DNA of 64,000 nucleotides, from positions 372,001-436,000 of the forward strand of contig JADIYP010000001.1 of NCBI GenBank assembly GCA_016705235.1. The letters run 5' to 3'. Under the pieces are notes generated by a model that searched no databases, was not told the origin of the DNA, and saw only the letters and a program-made list of their open reading frames with translations. Of this stretch, positions 49,941-59,002 are shown piece by piece; positions within the stretch are counted from its first letter, which is position 1, and every line of letters begins with the position of its first letter. A program made the translations under genes and the position numbers. This DNA comes from Candidatus Leptovillus affinis (GTDB lineage Bacteria; Chloroflexota; Anaerolineae; Promineifilales; Promineifilaceae).

Positions 49941-50080
49941 AGACCCTAAGGGCTTGGTCTCCAGACATTCATCTTGCGGTTATTCAGGTTTTTCTGGCAA
50001 AACCCCAAGGGTTTTGATACCCAAATAATCCAAATTCTCAGGAGAAAACCCTTGGGGTTTGGATAGTTACCAACTTTTTA
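49941..50080. repeat. Composite repeat cluster upstream of trxB (family B)
   Basis: Three related units in 140 bases: AGACCCTAAGGGCTTGGTCT at 49941, AAAACCCCAAGGGTTTT at 49999 and AAAACCCTTGGGGTTT at 50045. The last continues into GGATAGTTACCAACTTTTT, closely matching the tail of the copy at 22399-22430. The cluster fills most of the gap before trxB and would form competing hairpins. Confidence 0.7.
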
Positions 50081-50095
50081 AAAGAAGGATTAACC

Positions 50096-51028
50096 ATGAA
50101 AAAAGAACGTGTCATTATTATCGGCTCTGGCCCTGCCGGACTCACTGCGGCCATCTACACCGCCCGCGCCCAACTAAACCCCCTGGTCATCGCCGGCACA
50201 CAAATTGGCGGCCAAATCGCCATCACCTCCGAAGTAGAAAACTACCCCGGCTTCTGGTCGCCGGAACGCACCCCCACCGGCCCGGAACTGGTCGAAATCA
50301 TGCAAAAACAGGCCGAGCATTTTGGCGCGCGCCTGGAATACGACGAAGTCGTCGCCGTTGATTTCACCAAAGGGTCACCGTTTTACGTCAAAACCTATGG
50401 CCAAGAATACATGGCCGACGCGGTCATCGTCACCGCCGGCGCATCACCCCGCCGTTTGGGCGTGCCCGGCGAAGAGGAATTCATCGGGCGCGGCGTAAGT
50501 TACTGCGGCACCTGCGATGGCTTTTTCTTCCGCGGCAAAGACGTCATTGTAGTCGGCGGCGGCGACAGCGCGCTGGAAGAAGGATTGTTCCTGACCAAAT
50601 TCGCCGATTCCGTGCAAGTTGTTCACCGCCGCGACGAATTTCGCGCCGGACCGGCGCTGCAAAAACGCGCCGCCGCCAACGAAAAAATGTCTTTCGTGTG
50701 GAACACCGTCGTCGAGGAAATTGAAGGGAACGGCTCTGTGCAGGCCGTAAAGGCGCGCAACGTAAAAACAGGCGACGTGCAAACCATGGCTGTCGATGGC
50801 GTTTTCATCTTCATCGGCCATTATCCCAACAGCAAGTTCCTGGAGGGGCAAGTGGCGATGGACGAGCATGGCTACGTCATCACCGATGAGCTGATGCGCA
50901 CCAGCGTGCCGGGCGTATACGCCGCCGGCGAAATTCAGGATGCCATCTACCGGCAAATTGGCACTTCGGTGGGCCAGGGCGTAGCCGCCGGGATGCAAAC
51001 CGAACGCTGGTTGAGCGAACGAGAGTAA
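50096..51028 (+). CDS. trxB: Thioredoxin-disulfide reductase
   Basis: 310 residues. FAD-binding GSGPAGLTAAIYTARA at the N-terminus, redox-active CGTCDG (near 138-141), NADPH-binding VVGGGDSALEEG, and the C-terminal FAD motif GVYAAGEIQD. It reduces thioredoxin with NADPH in the cytosol. AGAAGGA lies 5 bases before the ATG. No thioredoxin gene is adjacent. Length and motifs are standard. Confidence 0.95.
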   Translation: MKKERVIIIGSGPAGLTAAIYTARAQLNPLVIAGTQIGGQIAITSEVENYPGFWSPERTPTGPELVEIMQKQAEHFGARLEYDEVVAVDFTKGSPFYVKTYGQEYMADAVIVTAGASPRRLGVPGEEEFIGRGVSYCGTCDGFFFRGKDVIVVGGGDSALEEGLFLTKFADSVQVVHRRDEFRAGPALQKRAAANEKMSFVWNTVVEEIEGNGSVQAVKARNVKTGDVQTMAVDGVFIFIGHYPNSKFLEGQVAMDEHGYVITDELMRTSVPGVYAAGEIQDAIYRQIGTSVGQGVAAGMQTERWLSERE

Positions 51029-51085
51029 AGATTCAGGTTTTCATGTGTTCAGGCGTTCGCGTAATGCCTGAACACGCATCATTCC

Positions 51086-51508
51086 ATGCTGCGATTTCTT
51101 TGGGCTTATCTGGTTTACACCTGGGGCGGGCTGCACCGCTATTTTGGCAACCAAAATGCGATGCGCAGCGAACATGAAGCGGCCGTGCGCTACTTTACGA
51201 AGGCGTATGAGATAGACCCCACGTTTCTGCGCGTGCGCCTGGAACGTGGGGTTTTGCTGTTCCGCGAATTGGGGCGCACGGATGAGGCGCTGGCCGATTT
51301 TGACGCCCTGGTGGAAGAAGATCCGATTTATGCGGCGCCGGCTTTGTTTAACCGGGCAATGCTGGCCCAGCAGAACGGCCGTTACCAGGACGCTCTGCAC
51401 GATTTAGAAGCCTACATGGCCTTGTCCCCCCGCGACTACCTGCAAGAAACCCAACACCTCATGGATGTCTTGCGTTCGCTCGTCCTCGCGGACGACGACC
51501 AGGATTGA
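51086..51508 (+). CDS. TPR-repeat protein
   Basis: 140 residues with about three tetratricopeptide repeats: HEAAVRYFTKAYEIDPTFLRVRLERG, RTDEALADFDALVEEDPIYAAPALFNRA, RYQDALHDLEAYMALSP. The first 20 residues are hydrophobic and may anchor it. TPR proteins are adaptors; no partner can be named. It follows trxB by 57 bases on the same strand. Confidence 0.85.
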   Translation: MLRFLWAYLVYTWGGLHRYFGNQNAMRSEHEAAVRYFTKAYEIDPTFLRVRLERGVLLFRELGRTDEALADFDALVEEDPIYAAPALFNRAMLAQQNGRYQDALHDLEAYMALSPRDYLQETQHLMDVLRSLVLADDDQD

Positions 51509-51531
51509 GCCAGACGATCTGAACGGCGACT

Positions 51532-52812
51532 TCAGGGGGTAACGGCCGTTACCCCAACCCCCATTTCCTCCGCCAACTGCTGCAAATCAGCAAAACTGCC
51601 AATCCAGGCCACCTTCTCCATAAATTCTTTCAACGATGGGCTGGCTTGCCGCAACGCCACCAGCGTCGGGCCAATCGGGTCGGCGCCGGTGGCCCCCGGC
51701 TGGTCGGCGTAAGCGCCATAAAAAGCGAAATACGCCTGATTCAGTTTGCGAATGCTGTAGCCGTTGGCCAAAAACACCTGCCGCCGCGCCTCCATGTACG
51801 CTTCCGCCCCTTCAATATCGCCGGCTGCCAGCATCTTCTCGGCCTCAACCCGCGTCGCGGCCATTTCGGCGCTAAAGTTGAAGGCTGGTTCGTCGCTCGA
51901 CGCCGGCGCAGCGGCTGGCGGCGCAGGTGGCGGCGGCACAAATTCCGGGTAAAAGCGGGCGATCACCTGCTCGCCAATCTCCCGCCCCACAATCGAGGCC
52001 ACCGTTTCGTTGATGGTGCGCACCTGCGGATCCGACACATAGTTCAGGCTGATGGGGTACGGCATAAACCAATGATGGCTCCATTCGTGGGCTGTCACTT
52101 CGGCCAGCCAGTTGATGTTGCTGGTTTCCATGATCATGGCCGGGTAGGTGGCCAATCCACCAATAGGCACAACCAGGGCGGAGAGATTGAGCTGGTCGAA
52201 AACGGCCGTTTCCATCTCTTCCTTTTGTGGCGTTGTCAGCCCCACAGCCAGCGGGAATTGATCCTGACGTTCGATTTTGTCACGCGGGGAGACAATGAGC
52301 AGCGCAGGCAGAGGCGTCATGTGCATCAGCACCGGCGGCCATGTTTCGTTAACGGCCGTCAACCCCTGTTCGCGCAAAATTTCGGCCACCTGGTCTTGCA
52401 CCACAGCCTCGGCCAGCGGCTGCAGCCGGGCGATCTGCGCCCGCGTGGCGGCCAGCTCCGCCTGCTGCGCCTGGGAAGCGGCGTCCGGGTCGGCGATGTC
52501 CGGATTCACATACATCTGTTCAATTTCCCAATTGAGCCGGCTGCTGGTTTGAATAGCGGCCAAATAATCCAGCGCCAGTTGGCGGCGCGTGGCCTCATCC
52601 AGAAAAGCCTGCCCATCAGCCAAAATCGCTTCCGCTTTGGTCCAGATGGCCTGCATTTCCCAGACGGCAAAATCGAAGGAATGGGGGCCGACGATGGCGC
52701 GTAATTGGTACTGTTCTTGGCCGAAGGCAGGCCAATTGGGGACCAACAAGAAAGCCAAAAGGCACAATAAAATGAGGAGTTTCCCGGCTCGTAAGAAACG
52801 CTGTTTACGCAT
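51532..52812 (-). CDS. Exported putative zinc metallopeptidase (gluzincin-like)
   Basis: 426 residues from the ATG at 52812; a start at 52869 would put 19 odd residues before the signal peptide (MRKQRFLRAGKLLILLCLLAFLLV). The central motif TAHEWSHHW gives HExxH, and NETVASIVGREI about 25 residues on supplies a plausible third Glu ligand. A coiled-coil-like Glu/Ala-rich segment with a Pro-rich linker follows, then a C-terminal helical part. Secreted or membrane-anchored; substrate unknown, family not identified with confidence. Confidence 0.68.
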   Translation of the reverse strand: MRKQRFLRAGKLLILLCLLAFLLVPNWPAFGQEQYQLRAIVGPHSFDFAVWEMQAIWTKAEAILADGQAFLDEATRRQLALDYLAAIQTSSRLNWEIEQMYVNPDIADPDAASQAQQAELAATRAQIARLQPLAEAVVQDQVAEILREQGLTAVNETWPPVLMHMTPLPALLIVSPRDKIERQDQFPLAVGLTTPQKEEMETAVFDQLNLSALVVPIGGLATYPAMIMETSNINWLAEVTAHEWSHHWFMPYPISLNYVSDPQVRTINETVASIVGREIGEQVIARFYPEFVPPPPAPPAAAPASSDEPAFNFSAEMAATRVEAEKMLAAGDIEGAEAYMEARRQVFLANGYSIRKLNQAYFAFYGAYADQPGATGADPIGPTLVALRQASPSLKEFMEKVAWIGSFADLQQLAEEMGVGVTAVTP

Positions 52813-52944
52813 GGACAGGATGATAGTCAAGGGGTAGATGGGGCACAAGGAAACGGCCGTACGCTTCACCAGACGTTAAGAAAATTTCCAATTGCCGCCG
52901 GAAACATTACAATACACACGAAACCACAAAGAGGTACAACGAAC

Positions 52945-53880
52945 ATGCGCTTTTTAGTCACCGGCGGCGCCGGTTTTTTAGGGGCGGCGTTAGCCAATCG
53001 CTTGGCCCATTCCGGCCATGAGGTCATCGTTTTGGATGATTTGAGCAGCGGCAATGCGGCGTATCTGGACACGGCCGTTACCTTCCACCAGGGCGACGTG
53101 GACGATGTGCCCCGTCTCTGGTCGCTGCTGCAAGGCGTCGACTGCGTGTATCATCTGGCCGCCCGCGTATCCGTTGCCCAATCGATCCATTACCCGCGCG
53201 ACTACACACGCGTCAACGTCGGCGGCACGGTTAGTTTGATGGAGGCCATGCGCGACACAGGCGTGCGGCGGGTGGTATTTACCTCGTCGGGGGCGGTATA
53301 CGGCCGTTTGCCCGAACAGCCCGTACACGAAAACGATGCGCCCCAGCCCGATTCGCCCTACGCCGTCAGCAAATGGGCCGCCGAGCAGTACATCCACACC
53401 ATCGGCCAATTGTGGGAAATTGAAACCGTCGCCCTGCGCATTTTTAACGCTTACGGACCGCGCCAAAGCCTGCCTGCATCCCACGCGCCGGTTGTGCCCC
53501 GCTTTTTACAGCAAGTTCTCACCGGCGGTTCGGTGGTTATTTTTGGCGATGGGCAGCAGACGCGAGACTATGTGTATGTGAAGGATGTGGTGGAAGCGTT
53601 AATCGCGGCGGCAACGGCCGTGAATATCAACCGCCAGGTCATCAACATCGGCAGCGGCGTAGAAACCAATCTCAACGATCTGGTAAACCAGATGGAAATC
53701 GTCACCGGCCGATCCGTCAACCGCCTTTATAACGGCGAAAAAAGCGGCGGCGTCCCCCGCCTCGTAGCCGACATCAGCCGGGCGCAAGCGCTGCTTGGCT
53801 TTCGTCCCCAAACCAACCTGGCCGCCGGCCTGCGCCTGATGCTGCAAGAAGACGAGCGGTTTAGACGGTTAGTCGGGTAG
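52945..53880 (+). CDS. NAD-dependent sugar-nucleotide epimerase/dehydratase
   Basis: 311 residues of extended SDR fold: GGAGFLGAALANRLAHSGHEV for NAD, VFTSSGAVYG, catalytic YAVSK, and the substrate domain with QTRDYVYVKDVVEA. Closest by eye to UDP-glucose/GlcNAc 4-epimerases (GalE-like). It would act on nucleotide sugars for envelope glycans, consistent with the GT-C-like and Wzz genes in the window, but these are not adjacent. Sequence and length are ordinary. Confidence 0.87.
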   Translation: MRFLVTGGAGFLGAALANRLAHSGHEVIVLDDLSSGNAAYLDTAVTFHQGDVDDVPRLWSLLQGVDCVYHLAARVSVAQSIHYPRDYTRVNVGGTVSLMEAMRDTGVRRVVFTSSGAVYGRLPEQPVHENDAPQPDSPYAVSKWAAEQYIHTIGQLWEIETVALRIFNAYGPRQSLPASHAPVVPRFLQQVLTGGSVVIFGDGQQTRDYVYVKDVVEALIAAATAVNINRQVINIGSGVETNLNDLVNQMEIVTGRSVNRLYNGEKSGGVPRLVADISRAQALLGFRPQTNLAAGLRLMLQEDERFRRLVG

Positions 53881-53904
53881 TCTTATAATCGACTCCCTGA
53901 CTAA

Positions 53905-53942
53905 TAAAAAAACGAGCCAGAACATAATGTTCTGACTCGTTT
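53905..53942 (-). terminator. Rho-independent terminator of tRNA-Leu
   Basis: On the minus strand AACGAGTCAGAACAT / ATGTTCTGGCTCGTT form a long stem with one mismatch, followed by seven T. It begins a few bases after the tRNA 3' end. Confidence 0.9.
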
Positions 53943-53943
53943 G

Positions 53944-54026
53944 TGCCCAGGAGAGGACTCGAACCTCCACGCCCATAAGAGCACAGGCCCTCAACCTGCC
54001 GCGTATGCCAATTCCGCCACCTGGGC
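53944..54026 (-). tRNA. tRNA-Leu (anticodon GAG)
   Basis: 83 bases with the long variable arm of class II tRNAs. Acceptor GCCCAGG/CCTGGGC, anticodon stem GCAGG/CCTGT with loop TTGAGGG, T arm GGAGG-TTCGAGT-CCTCT. Anticodon GAG reads CTC and CTT. CCA is not encoded. Confidence 0.93.
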
Positions 54027-54043
54027 AATGTTAAGCGGCTGAT

Positions 54044-54071
54044 ATTATAGCTTGTGGTGGGGTGGTGTCAA
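54044..54071 (-). promoter_or_regulatory. Consensus SigA promoter of tRNA-Leu
   Basis: TTGACA (54066-54071), a 16-base spacer and TATAAT (54044-54049), both perfect, on the minus strand, 17 bases before the tRNA 5' end. Confidence 0.92.
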
Positions 54072-54152
54072 AAATTTCGTTTGCTTTAAATTTTCCGGTT
54101 GAATCATTGGCGTCGTCCCGCGCGTAAAAATCATCGCTCCCTCCTGAGGGCG

Positions 54153-54161
54153 TGATATAAT
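54153..54161 (+). promoter_or_regulatory. Extended -10 promoter candidate for the cysteine desulfurase-like gene
   Basis: TGATATAAT, an extended -10 (TG, one base, TATAAT), with no good -35, about 150 bases before the ATG at 54309. Confidence 0.4.
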
Positions 54162-54308
54162 CGGCACGATGGATTGTCCTGGTTGTTGTTACTATTGCAT
54201 CTGTATGTGCCCGTGTCGGGTTTGCGCCCGGCACGGCCGTTTCCTTCCCTTTCATCACCCCTTTTCTCCCCAGAGTGTCCTAAAAATCAATTTAACAAGG
54301 AGTTTCTC

Positions 54309-55724
54309 ATGAACCGGACTGCCCCCGCCCTCGAATCATTCAACCTGCGCGACCAGATTGTCGGCCTGGACCGGCTGATCCCGCTGCTAGACGGCCGTCA
54401 TGTCCCCTACGTCAACCTGGACAACGCCGCCAGCACCCCCGCGCTCCAGCCCGTTCTGGACGCCGTCAACCAGTTTATGCCCTACTACTCCAGCGTCCAT
54501 CGCGGCACAGGTTTCAAATCCCGCCTCAGCACCGTGGCCTACGACCAGGCCCACGAGATTATCGGCCACTTTGTCGGCGCGGATCTGGCTACCAACACCG
54601 TGATCTTCGGCAAAAATTCCACCGAAGCGCTGAACAAGCTCTCCTACCGCTTCCCGTTCACGCCCGATTCGGTGGTCATCACTACCCAATTAGAGCACCA
54701 CTCCAACGATTTGCCCTGGCGGCAGCACGCCAACGTGCGCCACGTGCGGGCGCTGGCCGACGGCCGTTTCGACGAAAACCACTTCGACCAACTCCTGCGC
54801 GAAAACGCCGGGCGGGTCGCCCTCGTCGCCGTCACCGGCGCCTCCAACGTCAGCGGCTTTTTGCAGCCCATCCACCGCCTGGCCCGCAAAGCCCACGCCG
54901 CCGGGGCCATGATTTTGGTCGACGCCGCCCAACTCGCCCCCCACCGCCGCGTCGACATGCGCCCCGACGACGACCCCGAACACCTGGATTTTGTCGTCCT
55001 GTCCGGGCACAAAATGTACGCGCCCTTCGGCACCGGCGCGCTCATCGGCCCCAAAGCCATCTTCCTGCAAGGCGCGCCCGATTACGTGGGCGGCGGCACG
55101 GTAGATGTGGTGACGCTGGACGAAGTGCATTGGGCCGGCACGCCCGACCGCGACGAAGCGGGCAGCCCCAACGTGGTGGGCGCGGTGGCCATGGCCGCCG
55201 CCGCCCAGGTCCTGATGGACGTGGGCATGGAAGCCATCGCCGCCCACGAAGAGGAACTCATCGCCTACGCCCTGGAACGCCTGCCAACCGTCCCCGGCCT
55301 CAAAATCTACGGCGAAACCGATCCGGCCCGCGCCCACGAAAAAGTGGGCGTCATCCCCTTCAACCTGGAAGGCGTTTCCCACTTTAAGCTGGCGGCCATT
55401 TTGGGCTACGAAGGCGGCATCGGCGTGCGCAGCGGCTGCTTCTGCGCCCACCCCTACGTGGTCCATTTGCTGCATTTGGATGAGACCACGGCGACGACGT
55501 GGCGTGATCAGCTGCTTTCCGGCGACAAATCGCATATGCCCGGTATGGTTCGCGCCAGCTTTGGCTGCTATAACAATACCGACGACGTAGACCGGCTGGT
55601 GGCGATGCTGGCGCGTATTGCCGCAGGCGATTACCAGGGCGATTATGTGCTGGACCCGGCCTCCGGCGAGTACACCCCGGCCGGTTTCGACGAGTCATTG
55701 GCGGATTATTTCCAGCTATTGTAA
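54309..55724 (+). CDS. Class V aminotransferase-fold, cysteine desulfurase-like
   Basis: 471 residues from the ATG at 54309, with AAGGAG 7 bases upstream; upstream in-frame codons are non-coding. PLP enzyme: the LDNAASTPAL N-terminal motif, EHHSN for PLP stacking, DAAQLAPH, the Schiff-base Lys in LSGHKMYAPFG and the RSGCFCAHP motif that carries the persulfide Cys in SufS. A C-terminal extension of about 50 residues is unusual. It could supply sulfur for Fe-S clusters or cofactors, but no suf genes are nearby, so a specialised desulfurase or selenocysteine lyase is equally possible. Confidence 0.85.
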   Translation: MNRTAPALESFNLRDQIVGLDRLIPLLDGRHVPYVNLDNAASTPALQPVLDAVNQFMPYYSSVHRGTGFKSRLSTVAYDQAHEIIGHFVGADLATNTVIFGKNSTEALNKLSYRFPFTPDSVVITTQLEHHSNDLPWRQHANVRHVRALADGRFDENHFDQLLRENAGRVALVAVTGASNVSGFLQPIHRLARKAHAAGAMILVDAAQLAPHRRVDMRPDDDPEHLDFVVLSGHKMYAPFGTGALIGPKAIFLQGAPDYVGGGTVDVVTLDEVHWAGTPDRDEAGSPNVVGAVAMAAAAQVLMDVGMEAIAAHEEELIAYALERLPTVPGLKIYGETDPARAHEKVGVIPFNLEGVSHFKLAAILGYEGGIGVRSGCFCAHPYVVHLLHLDETTATTWRDQLLSGDKSHMPGMVRASFGCYNNTDDVDRLVAMLARIAAGDYQGDYVLDPASGEYTPAGFDESLADYFQLL

Positions 55725-55732
55725 AAATGACC

Positions 55733-55768
55733 CAGACCCCAAGGGTTTTCTGAAACCCTTGGGGTCTG
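55733..55768. repeat. Perfect intergenic hairpin (family B)
   Basis: CAGACCCCAAGGGTTT, loop TCTG, AAACCCTTGGGGTCTG: a 16-bp perfect stem that begins 8 bases after a stop codon and ends 29 bases before the next start. There is no T run. Confidence 0.8.
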
Positions 55769-55796
55769 CAAAATTCAGGAAGAGGCATTGAATTGT

Positions 55797-57032
55797 ATGA
55801 AACCGTGGAGTTTGTTTTTTGTCTTGTTGATGGTTCTGTTGGCGTTGGCGGCGTGTGGGAATAATAATGAACCGCTGCCCACGCCTATTCCGGCGGCCGT
55901 GACGGCCGTAACGGCAACGGCCGTGCCCGATCAACCCACCGCTGCGCCCACCACCGGCCCGGCTACCCTGCCGCCGCCGCCCACGCTGGCCCCCGTCGTC
56001 ACCAGCACACCCCTGGCGGAAGCCACGGCCGTGCCTGCCGACGAAGCAGTCACGCTGCTCACCGCCGAAGATTTCGGCGACAATCGCAACCCGCTCACCG
56101 GCGAATTGGTGGCCGACCCGGCGGATTTGAACAGACGGCCGTTGGTCGTCAAAATCCCCAATTCCCCACCCAGCTACGTCCGGCCGCAATCCGGCCTGAA
56201 CGACGCCGACATCGTTTACGAACATCTGTCCGAAGGCAGCGTCACCCGCCTGTCGGCCATCTTCTACGGCAACATGCCGGAAAAAATTGGCCCTATCCGC
56301 AGCGCCCGCCTGATCGACCTGGAACTGCCGGCCATGTACGATGCCGCCCTGGTCTATTCCGGCTCCAGCGTGGGCGTTAGCCAGCGCCTGTTTTCCTCCG
56401 ATTTTAGCAGCCGCATTTTGCGCTCCAATACCGAAGGCTACTACCGCACCGACGAACCACAAAAACCCACCGAAGCCACACTCTATGTTCATCCCGAAGG
56501 GCTGTACAACGAGCTGGAAAAGCGCGGCCTGAACACCCCACCTAACTTCAACCAGGTGATGGCCTTTAGCACGGAAGCCCCGGCGGGCGGCCAACCGGCC
56601 ACGAACTTGAAGATCGATTACATCTGGGAAGAAGTGGAGTGGCGGTATAATGCGGAAGACGGCCGTTACTACCGCTACGGCGACGGCGAACCCATTCTCG
56701 ACGGCAACACCGGCGAACAAGTCAGCACCGCCAACGTCGTCATCATCACCCCCTACCACGTCCAAGACCCGGAAATTTGCGAGCAAGCCAACGACGCCGG
56801 ACAATGCGTGGCTCTATCTGTGCAAATTCAGTTGTGGGGCAGCGGCAGCGGCGGCATCGTCCTGCGCGATGGCCAGCAGTTCCCCGTCACCTGGCACCGC
56901 GAAGGCCGCTACGATTTGCTCACCTTCACCGACCCGGATGGCAATCCGTTCCCGCTAAAAATTGGCAACACCTGGGTGCAACTCGTCCCCACCTGGCGCG
57001 GCTACGAAGGCGCTGTCGTTCTGACACCGTAA
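55797..57032 (+). CDS. DUF3048 lipoprotein
   Basis: 411 residues from the ATG at 55797, with AGGAAGAGG 11 bases before; a TTG 9 bases earlier would leave only two bases to that site. Signal peptide with lipobox (LALAAC, Cys near 20), then a Thr/Pro/Ala-rich linker and the DUF3048 domain: NPLTGELV, RPLVVKIPNSPPSYVRPQSGLNDADIVYEHLSEG and SARLIDLELPAMYDA. Family function is unknown; it is typical of Chloroflexi and Firmicutes envelopes. The linker is partly made of ACGGCCGT-derived TAV units. Confidence 0.88.
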   Translation: MKPWSLFFVLLMVLLALAACGNNNEPLPTPIPAAVTAVTATAVPDQPTAAPTTGPATLPPPPTLAPVVTSTPLAEATAVPADEAVTLLTAEDFGDNRNPLTGELVADPADLNRRPLVVKIPNSPPSYVRPQSGLNDADIVYEHLSEGSVTRLSAIFYGNMPEKIGPIRSARLIDLELPAMYDAALVYSGSSVGVSQRLFSSDFSSRILRSNTEGYYRTDEPQKPTEATLYVHPEGLYNELEKRGLNTPPNFNQVMAFSTEAPAGGQPATNLKIDYIWEEVEWRYNAEDGRYYRYGDGEPILDGNTGEQVSTANVVIITPYHVQDPEICEQANDAGQCVALSVQIQLWGSGSGGIVLRDGQQFPVTWHREGRYDLLTFTDPDGNPFPLKIGNTWVQLVPTWRGYEGAVVLTP

Positions 57033-57044
57033 CCACCAGCGCCG

Positions 57045-57088
57045 TTTCCAGATGGGTCCAATCCTGGAAGATTGGACCCATCTGGAAA
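57045..57088. repeat. Perfect hairpin between convergent genes (family A)
   Basis: TTTCCAGATGGGTCCAATC, 6-base loop, GATTGGACCCATCTGGAAA: a 19-bp perfect stem. It starts 13 bases after the DUF3048 stop and ends 21 bases before the stop of the convergent deacylase gene. Confidence 0.8.
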
Positions 57089-57108
57089 CACCACCCATTA
57101 AACGCGCG

Positions 57109-57579
57109 TTACGCTTCCCCCAAACGCACCATCTCCACATCCCCCAACGCTTGCCGCAAATCGCCGCGGCTTAAAATAATTGTCGTGCCGCGCTGGCCGG
57201 AGCCGATAGACATTTCCTCGAAGGCAAATATGGTCTCATCGGCCAGGATGCGCAGGGGCTGCGGCAGGCCAAACGGAGCGACCGCGCCGCGCTCATAGCC
57301 GGTTACGCGCAGCACTTCCTCCTCGCTGGCCATCGTCAGGCGTTTTTCGCCCAGATAACGGCGCAGCGCTTTCCAATCAATTTGCTGCGGTCCGGCCATC
57401 AAAGCCATCACAAACTCATCGGCCGAAAGGCGGAAAACAATGCTGCGAACGATTTGCTCCGGCAATTGGCCGCGCTCGGCGGCGGCCTGTTCCAACGATT
57501 TCACCGGCCCAGAATGCCGGAATACGCGGTGGGGAATGCCCATGTCGGTCAGGGCTTGGGAGACGGGAGGAGGCGTCAT
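57109..57579 (-). CDS. YbaK/ProX-type aminoacyl-tRNA deacylase
   Basis: 156 residues from the ATG at 57579; an earlier start would translate the hairpin repeat at 57605-57638 and is rejected. YbaK fold: the HSGPVKSLEQAAAERG helix, IVRSIVFRLSADEFVMALM with the catalytic-pocket region, and the GYERGAVAPFGLP motif typical of the family. It hydrolyses wrongly charged tRNA, usually Cys- or Ala-tRNA(Pro). It follows the aminotransferase gene on the same strand, 69 bases downstream. Confidence 0.87.
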   Translation of the reverse strand: MTPPPVSQALTDMGIPHRVFRHSGPVKSLEQAAAERGQLPEQIVRSIVFRLSADEFVMALMAGPQQIDWKALRRYLGEKRLTMASEEEVLRVTGYERGAVAPFGLPQPLRILADETIFAFEEMSIGSGQRGTTIILSRGDLRQALGDVEMVRLGEA

Positions 57580-57589
57580 GAGGTTAGGG

Positions 57590-57638
57590 GGATTGGACCA
57601 TTCGAGATTGGACCAATCTAAGAAGATTGGTCCAATCT
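57590..57638. repeat. Intergenic hairpin with an extra copy (family A)
   Basis: AGATTGGACCAATCT (57605-57619), loop AAGA, AGATTGGTCCAATCT (57624-57638), plus a third partial GGATTGGACC at 57590. It starts 10 bases behind the class V aminotransferase stop. Confidence 0.8.
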
Positions 57639-57647
57639 TACAGTCAC

Positions 57648-58802
57648 TCAATCCAGCAGCTCTTTTAGAGCAGCCAGCAGGATGAGAACGTTTTCCGGGC
57701 GGCTGTTGTAGCCCATGAGGCCCACGCGCCAGACTTTACCGGCCAGTTTGCTGAAACCGCCGGCGACTTCAATGTTGTAATCGCGCAGCAGGCGGCCGGC
57801 GACGGCTCTGGCATCGACGCCTTCGGGTACGCTGACGGTGGTCAGGCTGGGAATGCGGTGGTCGGGGTCGGCGACGTGGCAGGCGAGGCCCAATTCGGCC
57901 ATGCCGTCCCAAAGGAGTTTGGCGGTGGTTTGGTGACGCGCCCAGCGGGCTTCCAGACCTTCTTCGGCCACCAGACGCAGCCCTTCACGCAGGGCATAGG
58001 TCATATTGCTGCTCATGGTGTGGTGGTAGCCGCGCACGTCGCCCAGCCAATAGCTGCGCAGGAGAGTGACGTCCAGGTACCAGGTGTCAACTTTGTGGCG
58101 ACGGCCGTTAATCTTCGCCATCGCCCGTGGACCAAAGGTCACCGGGGATGCGCCGGGCGGGCAGCTAAGCCCTTTTTGCGAGCAGCTGTAAGCCACGTCC
58201 ACCTGCCAATCGTCCACCAGCATCGGCGCTGCGCCCAGGCTGGTCACGCAGTCGGTTAGCAGCAGGCAGTCGAATTCACGGCAGATGGCGCCGATGCCGG
58301 CCATCGGCTGCAAAGCGCCGGTGGACGTTTCGGCGTGGACCAGCATCAGCACAGCCGGGCGATGTTCCTTCACGGCGTCATAAATCTCGCCTTGTTCAAA
58401 GACTTCACCCCAGGGTTTTTCGATGATGCGCACGTCGCCGCCGTGACGGCTGGCCATCTCCACCAGCCGTTCGCCGAAGTAGCCCATCACGGCCACCAGG
58501 ACCACATCGCCGCGCTCCACGATATTGGCTACGGCCGTTTCCATGGCCGCGCTGCCCGTGCCGCTAATCGCCAGGGTCATTTCGTTGTCCGTCTGCCAGG
58601 CGTAACGCAAAAGCTCCTGCGTCTCGTTCATGATGCCGATGAAAGCCGGGTCCAGGTGGCTCAGTTGGCGCATGCCCACCGCCGCCAGAACACGCGGGTG
58701 GGCATTCGACGGGCCGGGACCAAGCAGCAGACGCGGCGGCACGTCCAGGGTTTGGGTCACAAGGCGATGCGTTTGATTTGTGGAAGCTATTTGGGTGTGC
58801 AT
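57648..58802 (-). CDS. Alanine/serine-glyoxylate aminotransferase family
   Basis: 384 residues, class V PLP aminotransferase. Motifs: LLLGPGPSNAHPRVL near the N-terminus, TGSAAMETA, HAETSTGAL, TDCVTSLGA and the Schiff-base Lys in SCSQKGLSCPPG, which is the AGXT/serine-glyoxylate signature. It transfers amino groups between Ser or Ala and glyoxylate, pyruvate or hydroxypyruvate. It is followed by a family A hairpin and the tRNA deacylase. Photorespiratory or serine-cycle partners are not seen here. Confidence 0.92.
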   Translation of the reverse strand: MHTQIASTNQTHRLVTQTLDVPPRLLLGPGPSNAHPRVLAAVGMRQLSHLDPAFIGIMNETQELLRYAWQTDNEMTLAISGTGSAAMETAVANIVERGDVVLVAVMGYFGERLVEMASRHGGDVRIIEKPWGEVFEQGEIYDAVKEHRPAVLMLVHAETSTGALQPMAGIGAICREFDCLLLTDCVTSLGAAPMLVDDWQVDVAYSCSQKGLSCPPGASPVTFGPRAMAKINGRRHKVDTWYLDVTLLRSYWLGDVRGYHHTMSSNMTYALREGLRLVAEEGLEARWARHQTTAKLLWDGMAELGLACHVADPDHRIPSLTTVSVPEGVDARAVAGRLLRDYNIEVAGGFSKLAGKVWRVGLMGYNSRPENVLILLAALKELLD

Positions 58803-58949
58803 GGGATTTACCTCCTCCCAGTGGTGGGTAAAAAATCGTCAGGTAAGTAGAATTCAGGCGGATCATACGCCGTCGAGGAAGATTTTTCAATAGCAAGTCA
58901 GGGGCTGTGAACGACGCGCCTCATCGCCCCAGACCTGTTTTGCATTAAT

Positions 58950-59002
58950 TCATGGTAAATCGCGCCAGATAGCTCTCCCTTTTTATCAAAATCATGGTAA
59001 AT
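58950..59002. promoter_or_regulatory. Direct repeat TCATGGTAAAT, possible operator
   Basis: TCATGGTAAAT occurs at 58950-58960 and again at 58992-59002, 42 bases apart (four helical turns). The second copy lies between a weak TTTTAT (58981-58986) and a good TATACT -10 (59004-59009) in front of the P-type ATPase. Position suggests an operator; no regulator gene is adjacent. Confidence 0.4.

Noticed and set aside
57580..57651. N-terminal extension of the YbaK-like deacylase
   Set aside because: The extra codons are the family A hairpin repeat and overlap the upstream gene's stop; the family begins at the ATG at 57579.
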